Below, one piece after another: positions 1-10,046 of a stretch of DNA of 64,000 bases. A program made the translations under genes and the position numbers. Source of the DNA: an uncultured Muribaculaceae bacterium (GTDB lineage Bacteria; Bacteroidota; Bacteroidia; Bacteroidales; Muribaculaceae). Within the stretch, counting starts at the first letter, position 1. Each line of letters begins with the position of its first letter. The notes beneath the pieces were generated by a model. It ran no database searches and was not told where the DNA came from. It worked only from the letters and a program-made list of their open reading frames with translations. The stretch spans positions 62,001 through 126,000 of the forward strand of contig CAJUIW010000007.1 of assembly GCA_910586895.1 (NCBI GenBank). The letters run 5' to 3'.

Positions 1-58
1 TAATACCATTTTTTCATATTTATAACCTTGAATTACTTTAAACAATAATACATTTCTA

Positions 59-3028
59 ATGGACAAAGCGATTTGTGCTTCCGAAATAAGGAGTTGGTTG
101 TTGGGACTTATCCTGTCAATCCTCTTTATACCCGTTTCGGCTTATGCACAGAACCAACGGACAGTTACGGGTACTGTCATTGACGAGACCGGCGAACCGC
201 TGATAGGGGCATCGGTCAAAGTTGTAGGGGAGGCCATTGGAGCCGCCACCGATATAGACGGTCATTTTTCCCTAAAGGTGCCGGACAACGTGAAACAGTT
301 GATGGTGTCCTATGTAGGCTACGAAAGTGTGACGGTTGATATTACTTCGGGTGTGATGGAAATAATCATGAAGCCGAATACAGAGGTGCTGGATGAGGTG
401 GTAGTGATTGGTTATGGAGTCAGGAAGAAGGATGACCTTACGGGCTCTATATCCACCGTAAGCGAAAAGGATTTTAACAAAGGTATGATATCCTCACCGG
501 AGGAGCTTGTAAACGGTAAGATTGCCGGTGTGCAGATAGTGAGTGGTGGCGGTTCTCCCACATCCGGCTCTACTATCCGCGTGCGTGGTGGAGCTTCGCT
601 CAATGCCTCAAATGATCCTCTTATAGTACTTGACGGTGTACCGATGGAAGTTGGCGGTTCCGTGAGCGGCAGTGGTAACTTCCTGAGTCTGATCAATCCA
701 AATGATATTGAAAGCATGACCGTGCTTAAGGATGCCTCATCAACGGCCATATATGGTTCGCGCGCATCCAATGGTGTGATAATCATAACTACCAAAAAAG
801 GTAAAGGCGATGGGATAAAGGTGTCGTTCCAGACCACTAATTCCGTATCCACCAAGACAAAGACTTCCGACATGCTCTCTACTGATGAATTTATCAATAT
901 TGTAAATGAATTGGGTACTGACCGTCAGAAATCACTTCTGGGCAATAGCCGTACAAACTGGAATGACCAGATCTATCAGGCTGCATTCGGTACGGATAAT
1001 AACCTCAGCATATCAGGTAGAGCGGCATCATGGTTGCCGTTCCGAGTATCGGCCGGAGCATATTATCAGGATGGTATCTTACGTACTGACAATGCAAAGC
1101 GATTTACCGGAAATCTTAATCTGACTCCTTCGTTTTTCCATGATGAACTCCGCTTCCAGTTCAGCTTGAAGGGAACATATTCACGAAACCGTTTTGCTGA
1201 CACTGACGCGATATGGGGCGGTGCTACACTGAATCCTACCATACCTGTTTATTCAGGGAATGATGCTTTTGGAGGCTATAATGAAGCTGTCGATGCCAAT
1301 GGTATTCCTGTCACGGGGGCGTTAGCCAATGCTGTTGGTAAGCTGAATCAGTATCACTCTACCTCAAATGTATACCGTGTGATAGGAAATGTCGATGTCG
1401 ACTGGAACATCCGTTGGGTAAAAGGGCTTCGTCTGCATGCTACCGGAGGCTACGATTGGTCAAAGGGAGAGGGTGAGATTTACGTTCCTAAAGAAGCTAT
1501 TTCATACTACACAACCGGAGGTCGTGACTACAAGTATGGTCCGCAGAAGAACTATAACCGGTTATTGACAGTATATGCCAATTATAACCGCGACTTCGAT
1601 GCCATTAATTCAAATCTGGATGTGACTTTCGGTTATGACTATCAGTATTGGAAGTACACCACTCCGTTCTATGCAGTTCTGAATGTGGATGGTGTTCAGC
1701 AATCCACATCGGCAGCTACTGATCAGCGTCATTCACTCCTGTCATACTACGGACGTCTGAACTATACCTTCATGAACCGGTATCTTCTGACGGCCACTGT
1801 TCGCCGTGACGGTTCATCGCGATTCTCAAAGGACAACCGTTGGGGTACCTTCCCGTCGGTAGCTCTTGCATGGCGTGTGTCACAGGAGAATTTCTTTGAA
1901 CCTCTACGTGGCTGGGTCAACGATTTTAAGCTTCGTGCTTCCTACGGTGTGACTGGTCAGCAGGACGGTATCTCTAACTATGGTTATATACCTGTGTATA
2001 CCCCCGGATTGGATGGAGCGCAGTATATGTTCGGTGGCAATCCGGTGTACACCTATCGTCCGGAAGCGTATAATCCTGATCTGAAATGGGAGACAACCAA
2101 ATCCTGGAACTACGGTGTAGATATCTCTCTCTTAGAGAACCGGTTTGTATTCTCGGCGGATTATTATACCCGAAAGACGGAGAATCTGCTTGCGACAGTG
2201 CCTGTACCGGCTGGAACCAACTTTGACAAGCTGATGCTTGAGAATGTGGGTAACGTGGATTCAAAAGGTCTTGAACTTTCATTGACGGCTCATCTTATAG
2301 ACACTAAGGACTGGTCATGGTCCGCTACAGCTAATGCCACATGGCAGCGGGTACGTATAAAGAACCTGACACTCACCCCCGGGGCTCCAAGCCCGGACAC
2401 TGAAGTGGGTCCATGGATCGATGCATATCAGATGCAGGTGTTTTCCACCGATTATGCCCCGTATTCATTCTTCCTTTATAAGCAGCTGTATGATCAGGAG
2501 ACCGGACGTCCTATCGAAGGACTGTATGCCGATCTGGATGGCGATGGTGAAATAACTACTAATGACCGTTATCACTGTCATTCTCCGGCTCCCGACTGGC
2601 TTCTCGGGTTGTCAACAACCCTCAGGTATAAGAAGTGGACTCTCTCAACATCGCTCCGTGCCAACATAGGCGGATATATATTCAATGGTATGGCTATGAA
2701 TACAGGAGCATGGGAAACCATGAGCTATAATGACTATCAGCTTAACAATCTGAACCGGAGCTTCCTTGATACACGCTTCTCACGCCGTCAGTATCTTAGC
2801 GACTATTATCTTGAAAATGCGTCGTTCCTTAAGATGGACAATCTGCAGCTTACCTATGACTTAGGCCAGATTTATAAAAGCCTGAACATGCATGTGTCAG
2901 CGATGGTGCAGAATGTATTCACCATAACAAAATACAAAGGCGTGGATCCCGAAACCGGAAATGGTGTCGACACGGCCGTCTATCCACGTCCGCGCACTTA
3001 CTCGGTAACAGTAGGTCTTAATTTCTAA
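59..3028 (+). CDS. SusC-like TonB-dependent outer membrane transporter
   Basis: This 989-residue protein is the outer membrane beta-barrel of a glycan uptake complex; it moves oligosaccharides into the periplasm using TonB energy together with the SusD-like lipoprotein next to it. An N-terminal hydrophobic segment (about residues 12-31, ending SAYAQ) is the signal peptide. A carboxypeptidase-like domain follows (about 34-110, with VTGTVIDETGEPLIGASV), then the plug with the SusC signature (VIGYG near 117 and LKDASSTAIYGSRASNGVIIITT as an approximate region at 222-245), and a long barrel ending in an aromatic residue (LNF). Length and order are typical of the family. It is the first gene of a five-gene locus whose enzymes point to beta-galactan. 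The 58 bases upstream show no clear -7 box, so the promoter may lie outside the window. Confidence 0.95.
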   Translation: MDKAICASEIRSWLLGLILSILFIPVSAYAQNQRTVTGTVIDETGEPLIGASVKVVGEAIGAATDIDGHFSLKVPDNVKQLMVSYVGYESVTVDITSGVMEIIMKPNTEVLDEVVVIGYGVRKKDDLTGSISTVSEKDFNKGMISSPEELVNGKIAGVQIVSGGGSPTSGSTIRVRGGASLNASNDPLIVLDGVPMEVGGSVSGSGNFLSLINPNDIESMTVLKDASSTAIYGSRASNGVIIITTKKGKGDGIKVSFQTTNSVSTKTKTSDMLSTDEFINIVNELGTDRQKSLLGNSRTNWNDQIYQAAFGTDNNLSISGRAASWLPFRVSAGAYYQDGILRTDNAKRFTGNLNLTPSFFHDELRFQFSLKGTYSRNRFADTDAIWGGATLNPTIPVYSGNDAFGGYNEAVDANGIPVTGALANAVGKLNQYHSTSNVYRVIGNVDVDWNIRWVKGLRLHATGGYDWSKGEGEIYVPKEAISYYTTGGRDYKYGPQKNYNRLLTVYANYNRDFDAINSNLDVTFGYDYQYWKYTTPFYAVLNVDGVQQSTSAATDQRHSLLSYYGRLNYTFMNRYLLTATVRRDGSSRFSKDNRWGTFPSVALAWRVSQENFFEPLRGWVNDFKLRASYGVTGQQDGISNYGYIPVYTPGLDGAQYMFGGNPVYTYRPEAYNPDLKWETTKSWNYGVDISLLENRFVFSADYYTRKTENLLATVPVPAGTNFDKLMLENVGNVDSKGLELSLTAHLIDTKDWSWSATANATWQRVRIKNLTLTPGAPSPDTEVGPWIDAYQMQVFSTDYAPYSFFLYKQLYDQETGRPIEGLYADLDGDGEITTNDRYHCHSPAPDWLLGLSTTLRYKKWTLSTSLRANIGGYIFNGMAMNTGAWETMSYNDYQLNNLNRSFLDTRFSRRQYLSDYYLENASFLKMDNLQLTYDLGQIYKSLNMHVSAMVQNVFTITKYKGVDPETGNGVDTAVYPRPRTYSVTVGLNF

Positions 3029-3040
3029 AATATCGGAAAA

Positions 3041-4654
3041 ATGAAAAGAATAAATATATTATTTGGCATCATGGCTGCACTGGGAGTGTTGCTGAGCAGC
3101 TGTACCGATGATCTCGAACAGATGCCTGTGACCGAAACGACATCTCAGGATGTTTATTCGGAGGCCGGCAACTACAAAGCCGTGCTTGCGAAGATATATG
3201 CCTCATATGTGCTTGCCGGACAGGGGCAAGGGGGTGACAATGGTGATTTGTCAACGATTAACGGACAGGACTTCTCCAGAGGATATTTTAATCTTCAGGA
3301 AGCAGCCACTGATGAAGTGGCCAATACATGGCTCTCTGGCAATAATCTGGTTGACCTTACATATATCAGCTGGAGTCCTAAGGATTCATGGGTATCGGAT
3401 TCCTATTACTGGCTGTTTTTCAACATATCGCTCTGCAATGAGTTCCTGCGTCACTGTTCGGATAGTGAGATAAGCCGGTTTACAACTGCTGAGCAGGATG
3501 ATATCAGAATGTTCCGCTCCGAGGCCCGATTCATGAGAGCTTTCAGTTACTGGATGGTGCTCGATCTGTTCCGCAAAGGGCCTAAAGTTGATGAAAATAC
3601 ACCTGTTACCGGCTTCATTCCGGAGGCATATGACGGTATTGGATTATTTGACTTCATTGAGAGTGAGCTGAAAGAGCTTGTGACCGATGGCTCGGAGCAG
3701 GCGCTTCCTGATACTAATGAATATGGACGGGCAAGCAAGCCGACAGCATGGGCGCTTCTTGCACGCCTGTACCTCAACAGTGCTGTCTACCGTGGTACGG
3801 TCGATACGAAGTACTATACCGAGTGCATCACGGCTTGTCATAAAGTGATATCTAATCCGTCATTTTATCTTGAACCGGATTATGCGAAGCTCTTCAATGC
3901 CGACAATCATAAGCGTAGCCACGAAATACTGTTTGCTATGGTTTGTGATGCGACTACATCCGTGACATGGGGCGGCGGTACATACGTAGTGTGTGGATCA
4001 TGCGGCAATTCCAGCTCACAGGATCCGGCCAAATATGGCCTCACAAACGGCTGGGGAATGTTCCGGGCCCGGGGTGAGATAACCGCCAAGTTCGGCGACA
4101 TCAGCAGCAGTGCCGACTCACGCGCAATGTTCTATACCGATGGACAGGAACAGTACTTTACCGGTGCTATCGACAATCAGTCGGAGGGTTATTTCTTTGA
4201 AAAATTCACAAACCTGACCGATGAAGGTGAAGCGGCATCAAACTCCGCTGCCACAGGATGTTCTACGGACTATCCGCTGATTCGTCTGGCCGATGTGTAT
4301 CTGATGGCTGCCGAAGCTCAGCTGAGAGGCGGCTCGGGCATAACAAGAGCAGAGGCACTTGATCTGGTCAACCGTGTCCGTCTGCGTGCATACAATGGCG
4401 ATGAAAGTGGTAAGATAGCTGATTCCGATCTTACGCTTGACTTCATTCTTGATGAACGCGGACGTGAACTCTATCTTGAATCAATACGCCGTACCGACCT
4501 TGTACGGTATGACAGGTTCACAACCGATACATACATCTGGCAGTGGAAAGGCGGAGTGCTGGATGGCAGAGCTGTCAACGCCAAGTATAATATCTATCCA
4601 ATACCGGATACTGATCTGACAGCTAATCCTAATCTTTCAAATCCATTATATTGA
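3041..4654 (+). CDS. SusD/RagB-family glycan-binding lipoprotein
   Basis: This is the surface lipoprotein that captures glycan and forms a lid over the SusC-like barrel. The N-terminus is a lipoprotein signal with lipobox LLSSC (Cys at about residue 21). The middle is helical and TPR-like, with the usual FRSEARFMRAFSYWMVLDLF segment near 160. The C-terminus has the family features: RLADVYLMAAEA, the motif ERGRELYLE preceded by LDE, and YPIPDTDL near the end. Length (537 aa) is normal. It follows the SusC gene by 12 bases and is surely cotranscribed with it. The ligand cannot be read from sequence; the GH53 and GH2 genes downstream suggest beta-1,4-galactan. Confidence 0.94.
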   Translation: MKRINILFGIMAALGVLLSSCTDDLEQMPVTETTSQDVYSEAGNYKAVLAKIYASYVLAGQGQGGDNGDLSTINGQDFSRGYFNLQEAATDEVANTWLSGNNLVDLTYISWSPKDSWVSDSYYWLFFNISLCNEFLRHCSDSEISRFTTAEQDDIRMFRSEARFMRAFSYWMVLDLFRKGPKVDENTPVTGFIPEAYDGIGLFDFIESELKELVTDGSEQALPDTNEYGRASKPTAWALLARLYLNSAVYRGTVDTKYYTECITACHKVISNPSFYLEPDYAKLFNADNHKRSHEILFAMVCDATTSVTWGGGTYVVCGSCGNSSSQDPAKYGLTNGWGMFRARGEITAKFGDISSSADSRAMFYTDGQEQYFTGAIDNQSEGYFFEKFTNLTDEGEAASNSAATGCSTDYPLIRLADVYLMAAEAQLRGGSGITRAEALDLVNRVRLRAYNGDESGKIADSDLTLDFILDERGRELYLESIRRTDLVRYDRFTTDTYIWQWKGGVLDGRAVNAKYNIYPIPDTDLTANPNLSNPLY

Positions 4655-4664
4655 TAACACGATC

Positions 4665-6380
4665 ATGAAACTCACAAATAAAATCAGGACATTACTGTTG
4701 GCCGGTGTCACCGCCATGGTGGTCGCATCATGTGACAGTGACATGGAGCCGGTGTACGTTCTCCCTTCCGACGATATCTCATTAGGGGGCGCTTCAGGTG
4801 ATATAATTCTGAGCGCAGATAATCCACAGGCTCTTGCCATGACGCTCTATTGGAGCGGTGACGGTCAGCTTGCTTTGACCGACACGCTGCTACAGGCTCC
4901 CGTTAACGCAGCTGAAGAAACAATCCAATTGTCAAAGGATGACCAATTCAGCTCAACTATTGACATAAGCGTTGAGAAAGGGGTGCGTTCACGTCAATTT
5001 CTTTGCGAGGAGCTTAACTCGCTGTTAGGACGCCTCGGTTACACAGCCGAAGAAAAGGCTCCTTTGTACATTCGCATACGTTCTGTCCTGGCCGCTAATA
5101 TAGAACCTGCATATTCAACTGTTATAAAGGTCATGGTGCAGTCATACAGAATTCATCTAACTCTGGGTACCGTACTTGATAAGGACTGGAATGAAACTTC
5201 AATGAAACTCGCATCGCCGGAGGAAAACGGGATATACCGGGGCTTCATGGGTGTCAATGGATGGACCAACTGGTGGTTCCGTGAGGCAAATAATATAGTG
5301 TGGGGTAATGTCGGTGTGGCAGGAATGACATTCCACGCATCATCTGCCGATGACCATTGGAATTTCTGGTTCCCGGACCCCGCCGGATGTTACTTCACGA
5401 CACTGAACACGGTAGAGGGCTGGTGGAGCGGTCTGCACATCGACAATCTGACCGTAGCGGGCGATATCAACGGAGAAATGACTTATAGCATCAAGTCAAA
5501 CCAATGGACTCTCCCGATAAAAATGTCGGCGGCAGCTACAGTGTCGATAACTATTAAGGGTAATGGATGTCTGTATAATCGTGAGACTACCGATATGGGT
5601 CCGGCTGTAATGCAGAGTGTAGCATTCGGTGGCGATGCCGCTCACCTCACATTTGGAGAAAGCGGTGCGGCTATAACCGTTGATTTGCCTGCCGGCGAAA
5701 CCACTTTGGTTCTTGACCTATCCAATCCGCTGGAATGGACCGTCGGTCCGGGAGAGGCGGCTCCGGAGCCGGAGGTTGAACCGTTGCTGTATTTCTCAGG
5801 AGTGGTGGACTGGAATGGTTTTGATGACTATATATCACTCTATGACGAGGGAAATCTTTGCTACGGCGGTGCGCATTGGATCAATTCGGAATGGGGCTAC
5901 AGGGCATATCCTCAGCCTGACTGGTCAACAGCCTACAAGGGCGGCGACGGGTCCACAGGGCTATCAGGTACATTGGTACTTGCCGAATCATCCAACGATG
6001 GAAATATTCCAGCACCTGAGGAGGGACTTTATGTTATGGATTTTAATATGAAGAGCCTTACCTACTTGCTTACCAAGATTAATACCGTTACCTTTACCGG
6101 ACTGAATGATGACTGGACGGAGCATACTATGGTACAGTCGTCCGACAATCCGGAAGTTTTCACCGCTGAATTTGTGAAGGAAAAAGAAACACCTTGGGGT
6201 GTGAAAGTGCTGATCAACAATGACTGGAGTCTGTTCTTTGGTGGCGGTGACGGAAAATTGAAGCTCGGACACTCGGATGCTACAACCGGTTTTGACGGCG
6301 ATAATGCCCTGACCATAGGTGAAACATATATTCTGACAGTAGATTTTGGTAAACAGACATATTCATATTCTCTTAAATAA
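4665..6380 (+). CDS. SusE/SusF-like surface glycan-binding lipoprotein
   Basis: A 571-residue secreted lipoprotein with signal peptide and lipobox VVASC (Cys about residue 23). By position (third, after SusC and SusD) and layout it is the SusE/F-type accessory binding protein. The N-terminal SusE-like Ig-type part (about 40-150) starts with DDISLGGASGDIILSADNP. Later domains are rich in Trp and Tyr (GVNGWTNWWFRE at about 197, NDDWTEHTM and NNDWSLFFGGG near the C-terminus), as expected for starch-binding-like beta-sandwiches that stack on sugars. It has no catalytic motif that I recognise. The gap to SusD is 10 bases. Confidence 0.85.
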   Translation: MKLTNKIRTLLLAGVTAMVVASCDSDMEPVYVLPSDDISLGGASGDIILSADNPQALAMTLYWSGDGQLALTDTLLQAPVNAAEETIQLSKDDQFSSTIDISVEKGVRSRQFLCEELNSLLGRLGYTAEEKAPLYIRIRSVLAANIEPAYSTVIKVMVQSYRIHLTLGTVLDKDWNETSMKLASPEENGIYRGFMGVNGWTNWWFREANNIVWGNVGVAGMTFHASSADDHWNFWFPDPAGCYFTTLNTVEGWWSGLHIDNLTVAGDINGEMTYSIKSNQWTLPIKMSAAATVSITIKGNGCLYNRETTDMGPAVMQSVAFGGDAAHLTFGESGAAITVDLPAGETTLVLDLSNPLEWTVGPGEAAPEPEVEPLLYFSGVVDWNGFDDYISLYDEGNLCYGGAHWINSEWGYRAYPQPDWSTAYKGGDGSTGLSGTLVLAESSNDGNIPAPEEGLYVMDFNMKSLTYLLTKINTVTFTGLNDDWTEHTMVQSSDNPEVFTAEFVKEKETPWGVKVLINNDWSLFFGGGDGKLKLGHSDATTGFDGDNALTIGETYILTVDFGKQTYSYSLK

Positions 6381-6389
6381 AAGAACTCA

Positions 6390-7451
6390 ATGAAAATGAC
6401 AACAATCATATCCGCTTTAGTATTTACCGCAGCCGTAATGTGCGGTTCATGCTCGGAGGATGGCCCTGTGACAAATCCGCGTCAGGAAGGCCAGACACAG
6501 ATAGAAAAAGAATCCGGTTTTGCGCGTGGAGCCGATGTCAGCTGGCTCACACAGATGGAATCGGAAGGACGCAAATTTTATACACCCGGCGAGGACCGTC
6601 AGCAAATGGAGTGCATGCAGCTGTTGCGCGACTATTGCGGGGTCAACTCCATACGGCTCCGCGTATGGGTCAACCCCAAGGATGGATGGAACAATATTGA
6701 CGATGTCGTGCTCAAGGCCCGTAGGGCCGAGTGTCTGGGACTCCGTACGATGATTGACTTTCATTTTTCCGATACATGGGCCGATCCCGGTCATCAGGAA
6801 ATGCCCCGGGCATGGACGGAGCTGTCGTTTGCTGATTTGCAGAAAGCAATGGCTGCCCACGTCACAGAGACACTTACCGCTTTATCCGCTGCCGGTGTGA
6901 CACCTGAATGGGTGCAGATCGGAAATGAAACCACTCCCGGCATGATGCTGCCGGTAGGCTCTGTGGATAACCCCGTGCAGCTTACACAGCTGAACAATAC
7001 CGGTTACGATGCCGTAAAATCAGTATTTCCTGAGGCAAAAGTTATAGTTCATCTTGATGGTGGTAATAATCAGTGGGCTTATGACCGAATGTTCGATATC
7101 CTGAAAAGCAACGGTGGGAAATATGACATGATAGGTATGTCATTATATCCCTACTGGGCTGAACAGCAGGGCGAAACAGGCGGATGGCAAAAGGTGGCCG
7201 ATGACTGTATAGCGAATATAAAGCATCTTAAGCAGAAATACGGCAAGCCTGTGATGATCTGTGAGATAGGGATGCCGTACGATCAGGGGGAGCTGTGCAA
7301 GCAGCTTATATCACAAATGATGTCAACTGACGTAGAAGGAATCTTCTATTGGGAACCGCAGGCTCCCAACGGATATAATGACGGCTACAATCTCGGCTGT
7401 TTTGACAATGATGCTCCCACAGTGGCACTTGATGCATTTAAGTCCAGATAA
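6390..7451 (+). CDS. GH53 arabinogalactan endo-beta-1,4-galactanase
   Basis: This enzyme cuts beta-1,4-galactan chains, as in pectic arabinogalactan I side chains. The sequence opens with a lipoprotein signal (lipobox MCGSC), so it is probably anchored at the cell surface, where it makes oligosaccharides for the SusCD pair. GH53 features are the start FARGADVSWLTQMES, the region LRVWVNP, the acid/base segment VQIGNET (Glu about residue 179) and the nucleophile segment VMICEIGMPY (Glu about 291). The length of 353 residues is normal. It overlaps the next gene (TAATG), so the two are translationally coupled. Confidence 0.93.
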   Translation: MKMTTIISALVFTAAVMCGSCSEDGPVTNPRQEGQTQIEKESGFARGADVSWLTQMESEGRKFYTPGEDRQQMECMQLLRDYCGVNSIRLRVWVNPKDGWNNIDDVVLKARRAECLGLRTMIDFHFSDTWADPGHQEMPRAWTELSFADLQKAMAAHVTETLTALSAAGVTPEWVQIGNETTPGMMLPVGSVDNPVQLTQLNNTGYDAVKSVFPEAKVIVHLDGGNNQWAYDRMFDILKSNGGKYDMIGMSLYPYWAEQQGETGGWQKVADDCIANIKHLKQKYGKPVMICEIGMPYDQGELCKQLISQMMSTDVEGIFYWEPQAPNGYNDGYNLGCFDNDAPTVALDAFKSR

Positions 7452-9889
7452 TGACTATGAATAGACACCATAAGTTATTGGTAATGGCTCTTTCGGGAGC
7501 CATTACTTTCAATCTTTATGCCGGACGTACCGTCACTACTCTTAATGACGGTTGGGAATTCACCAAAGGACGTCCTGAGGCCGGGACCGTATGGCAGAAG
7601 GTGAGAGTGCCGCATGACTGGGCTATCTATGGCCCGTTTGACCGTAACAATGACTTGCAGACGGTGGCGGTTGAGCAGAATGGCGAAAGAGAGGAGACGG
7701 TGAAAACCGGTCGTACCGGCGGTCTGCCATTTATCGGGAAAGGAACCTATCGGACCTCGTTTGAAGTTGCCGATACAGCAGGCCGTAATATAACCCTCGT
7801 GTTCGATGGAGCCATGAGCAATGCCCATGTAATGGTCAATGGTACTGAGGTGGCGTATTGGCCATATGGCTACAATTCGTTCTATGTAGATGTGACGCGT
7901 GCAGTCAGGCCCGGGAGCAATGAGATGGTTGTGGAGCTTGAGAATTTCGAGCGTGCCTCACGATGGTATCCCGGCGCGGGACTATACAGAAATGTGCATA
8001 TTGTCAATGCTGACCGTGTACATATCCCCACATGGGGTACTTACGTCACCACGCCGTTTGTATCTGGCGAAAAGGCATCCGTAAAGCTTCAAATGGAGAT
8101 TGCCGGAGCCGCAAAGGGGGAGAAGATTGATATCCGCACGGAGATTATATCTCCCTCGGGTGACGTTGTGGCCTGCAATACCGCTCCATACATTGCCCAC
8201 GGGCAGACGCATAACCAGAACTTCCTTATCTCGGCTCCTGAATTATGGACTCCGGACTCGCCGTCGCTTTACACGGCCAAGAGCAGTGTGATAGTTGGAG
8301 GGGAAGAGGTCGATACTTATACCACACGCTTCGGTATCCGGCGGCTGGAGTACATTCCTGAACAGGGTTTCTTTCTGAATGGGAAACCTATGAAGTTCAA
8401 GGGTGTATGCAATCATCATGACCTCGGGCCTCTTGGTGCAGCCGTCAACCGATCGGCGCTGCGTCATCAGGTGGAGTTGCTGAAGGATATGGGAGCCAAT
8501 GCTATACGGACCTCGCACAACATGCCGGCTCCGGAGCTGGTGGAGCTATGCGACGAACTCGGCATGATGCTGATGGTAGAGCCGTTTGACGATTGGAGCT
8601 TCCGCCCGAAATCGCCTAACGGCTACGGTCGATTCTTCAACGATTGGGCCCGGAAGGATGTGACAAACATGGTGAAGCATTTCCGCAATAACCCCTCCGT
8701 TGTAATGTGGTCGGTGGGCAATGAAGTACCCAGTCAATGGGGTCCCGATGGTGTCGGGGAGCTGACAATGCTTCAGGATCTGGTGCATGAGCTTGACCCT
8801 ACGCGCCCGGTGACATGCGGAATGGATCAGATAGGGGCCGTGCTCGGCAATGGTTTTGCCGCCTCACTTGATATTCCGGGTTTCAACTATAAGCCACAAT
8901 ATTACGAAAAAGCTTATGCACAGCTGCCTCAGAAGCTGATTTTAGGGTCGGAAACGGCATCGACGGTTTCGTCAAGAGGCGTCTATCATTTCCCTGTTTC
9001 GTTTGACAAGGAGCATAATACCGTGCTTCATACCGGCAATCAGTCATCGAGCTATGACAATGAGACATGCGATTGGTCCAATACTCCTGACATAGATTTC
9101 TATATGGATGAACAGCCATGGGTGTTAGGTCAGTTCGTATGGACCGGATTCGACTATCTTGGCGAGCCGTCGCCTTACGATACTGATGCGTGGCCGAGCC
9201 ATAGCTCGCTGTTCGGCATCATTGACCTCGCCTCGCTTCCCAAGGACCGCTATTATCTTTACCGTTCGCTCTGGAACAAGCAGGACACCACTATGCACAT
9301 ATTGCCGCACTGGAACTGGGCCGGACGTGAAGGAGAGGTGACCCCGGTATTCGTATATACCTCGTTCCCTAAAGCTGAGCTTTTCATAAACGGGAAGAGC
9401 CAGGGGGTGCGTGCGAAGAATGACTCCACATTGCAGACGCGCTATCGCCTGATGTGGAATGACACACGCTATGAACCGGGCGAACTGAAAGTGGTGGCTT
9501 ATGACGAAGCCGGACATGTGGCGGCGGAGCGGATACTACGTACTGCCGGTAAGCCCCATCATATAGTGATAAAGGCCAATACGGACTGTCTGAAGGCCGA
9601 TGGCGATGACCTGGCCTATATCACTATTCAGGTGGCTGATAAGGATGGCAACATTGTGCCTGATGACAGCCGTCGGGTACGTTTCAAAGTCAGGGGTGCC
9701 GGACAGTTTGAGGCCACGGCCAATGGCGATCCCACTTCGCTGCTGCCATTCCAGAATCCGGAGATGGATTTGTTCAGCGGAGCGGCAACAGCTATCGTCA
9801 GAAGTGGTCATAGCAGCGGTACAATAGAATTTACTGCAACAGCCAAAGGCGTGAAGCCGGCTACATATAAGATTCAGGTCCGTGACTGA
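7451..9889 (+). CDS. GH2 beta-galactosidase
   Basis: An 812-residue exo-glycosidase of family GH2, probably periplasmic, that removes galactose from the oligosaccharides made by the GH53 enzyme. The N-terminus has a short signal peptide (ends about LYAG). Then come the sugar-binding jelly roll (about 50-190), the Ig-like domain, and the TIM barrel with the family signature NAIRTSHNMPAPELVELCDELGM in the region 350-375. The acid/base lies in WSVGNEVPSQ (Glu about 425) and the nucleophile in LILGSETAS (Glu about 500). C-terminal Ig-like domains follow (DUF4982 type). Specificity for beta-galactose rather than beta-glucuronide or mannoside is inferred from the locus. Confidence 0.9.
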   Translation: MTMNRHHKLLVMALSGAITFNLYAGRTVTTLNDGWEFTKGRPEAGTVWQKVRVPHDWAIYGPFDRNNDLQTVAVEQNGEREETVKTGRTGGLPFIGKGTYRTSFEVADTAGRNITLVFDGAMSNAHVMVNGTEVAYWPYGYNSFYVDVTRAVRPGSNEMVVELENFERASRWYPGAGLYRNVHIVNADRVHIPTWGTYVTTPFVSGEKASVKLQMEIAGAAKGEKIDIRTEIISPSGDVVACNTAPYIAHGQTHNQNFLISAPELWTPDSPSLYTAKSSVIVGGEEVDTYTTRFGIRRLEYIPEQGFFLNGKPMKFKGVCNHHDLGPLGAAVNRSALRHQVELLKDMGANAIRTSHNMPAPELVELCDELGMMLMVEPFDDWSFRPKSPNGYGRFFNDWARKDVTNMVKHFRNNPSVVMWSVGNEVPSQWGPDGVGELTMLQDLVHELDPTRPVTCGMDQIGAVLGNGFAASLDIPGFNYKPQYYEKAYAQLPQKLILGSETASTVSSRGVYHFPVSFDKEHNTVLHTGNQSSSYDNETCDWSNTPDIDFYMDEQPWVLGQFVWTGFDYLGEPSPYDTDAWPSHSSLFGIIDLASLPKDRYYLYRSLWNKQDTTMHILPHWNWAGREGEVTPVFVYTSFPKAELFINGKSQGVRAKNDSTLQTRYRLMWNDTRYEPGELKVVAYDEAGHVAAERILRTAGKPHHIVIKANTDCLKADGDDLAYITIQVADKDGNIVPDDSRRVRFKVRGAGQFEATANGDPTSLLPFQNPEMDLFSGAATAIVRSGHSSGTIEFTATAKGVKPATYKIQVRD

Positions 9890-9930
9890 CCGGACCTATG
9901 AATGCATGATTGGTATTTAGATTTGGACAG

Positions 9931-9967
9931 CCACCGGGTCGGAATCACTTATGTTTCCGCCCGGTGG
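9931..9967 (+). terminator. Rho-independent terminator of the galactan locus
   Basis: A strong hairpin lies 42 bases after the GH2 stop codon: CCACCGGG then CGGAA pair with TTCCG then CCCGGTGG, with one unpaired base and a loop of about ten bases. A T-rich stretch follows on the plus strand. It closes the five-gene transcript. Confidence 0.8.
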
Positions 9968-9982
9968 TTGCTTGTTTTCTTC

Positions 9983-10032
9983 TTCCTTCTACCGTCACGA
10001 AGGATCTTTAACCGCCACACCGCAGAGGAATA
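9983..10032. repeat. Diverged direct repeat, left copy
   Basis: This stretch (beginning TTCTTCCTTCTACCGTCAC) resembles 11119-11170 (TTCTTCTTTCCCTGCTGTCA), with the shared core GGATCTT and then AGCCACA/CGCCACA and CGCA. The two imperfect copies flank the WG-repeat lipoprotein gene. The similarity was judged by eye at roughly two thirds identity, so it may be chance or a decayed insertion scar. Confidence 0.3.
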
Positions 10033-10046
10033 AAACGATAAGATGT

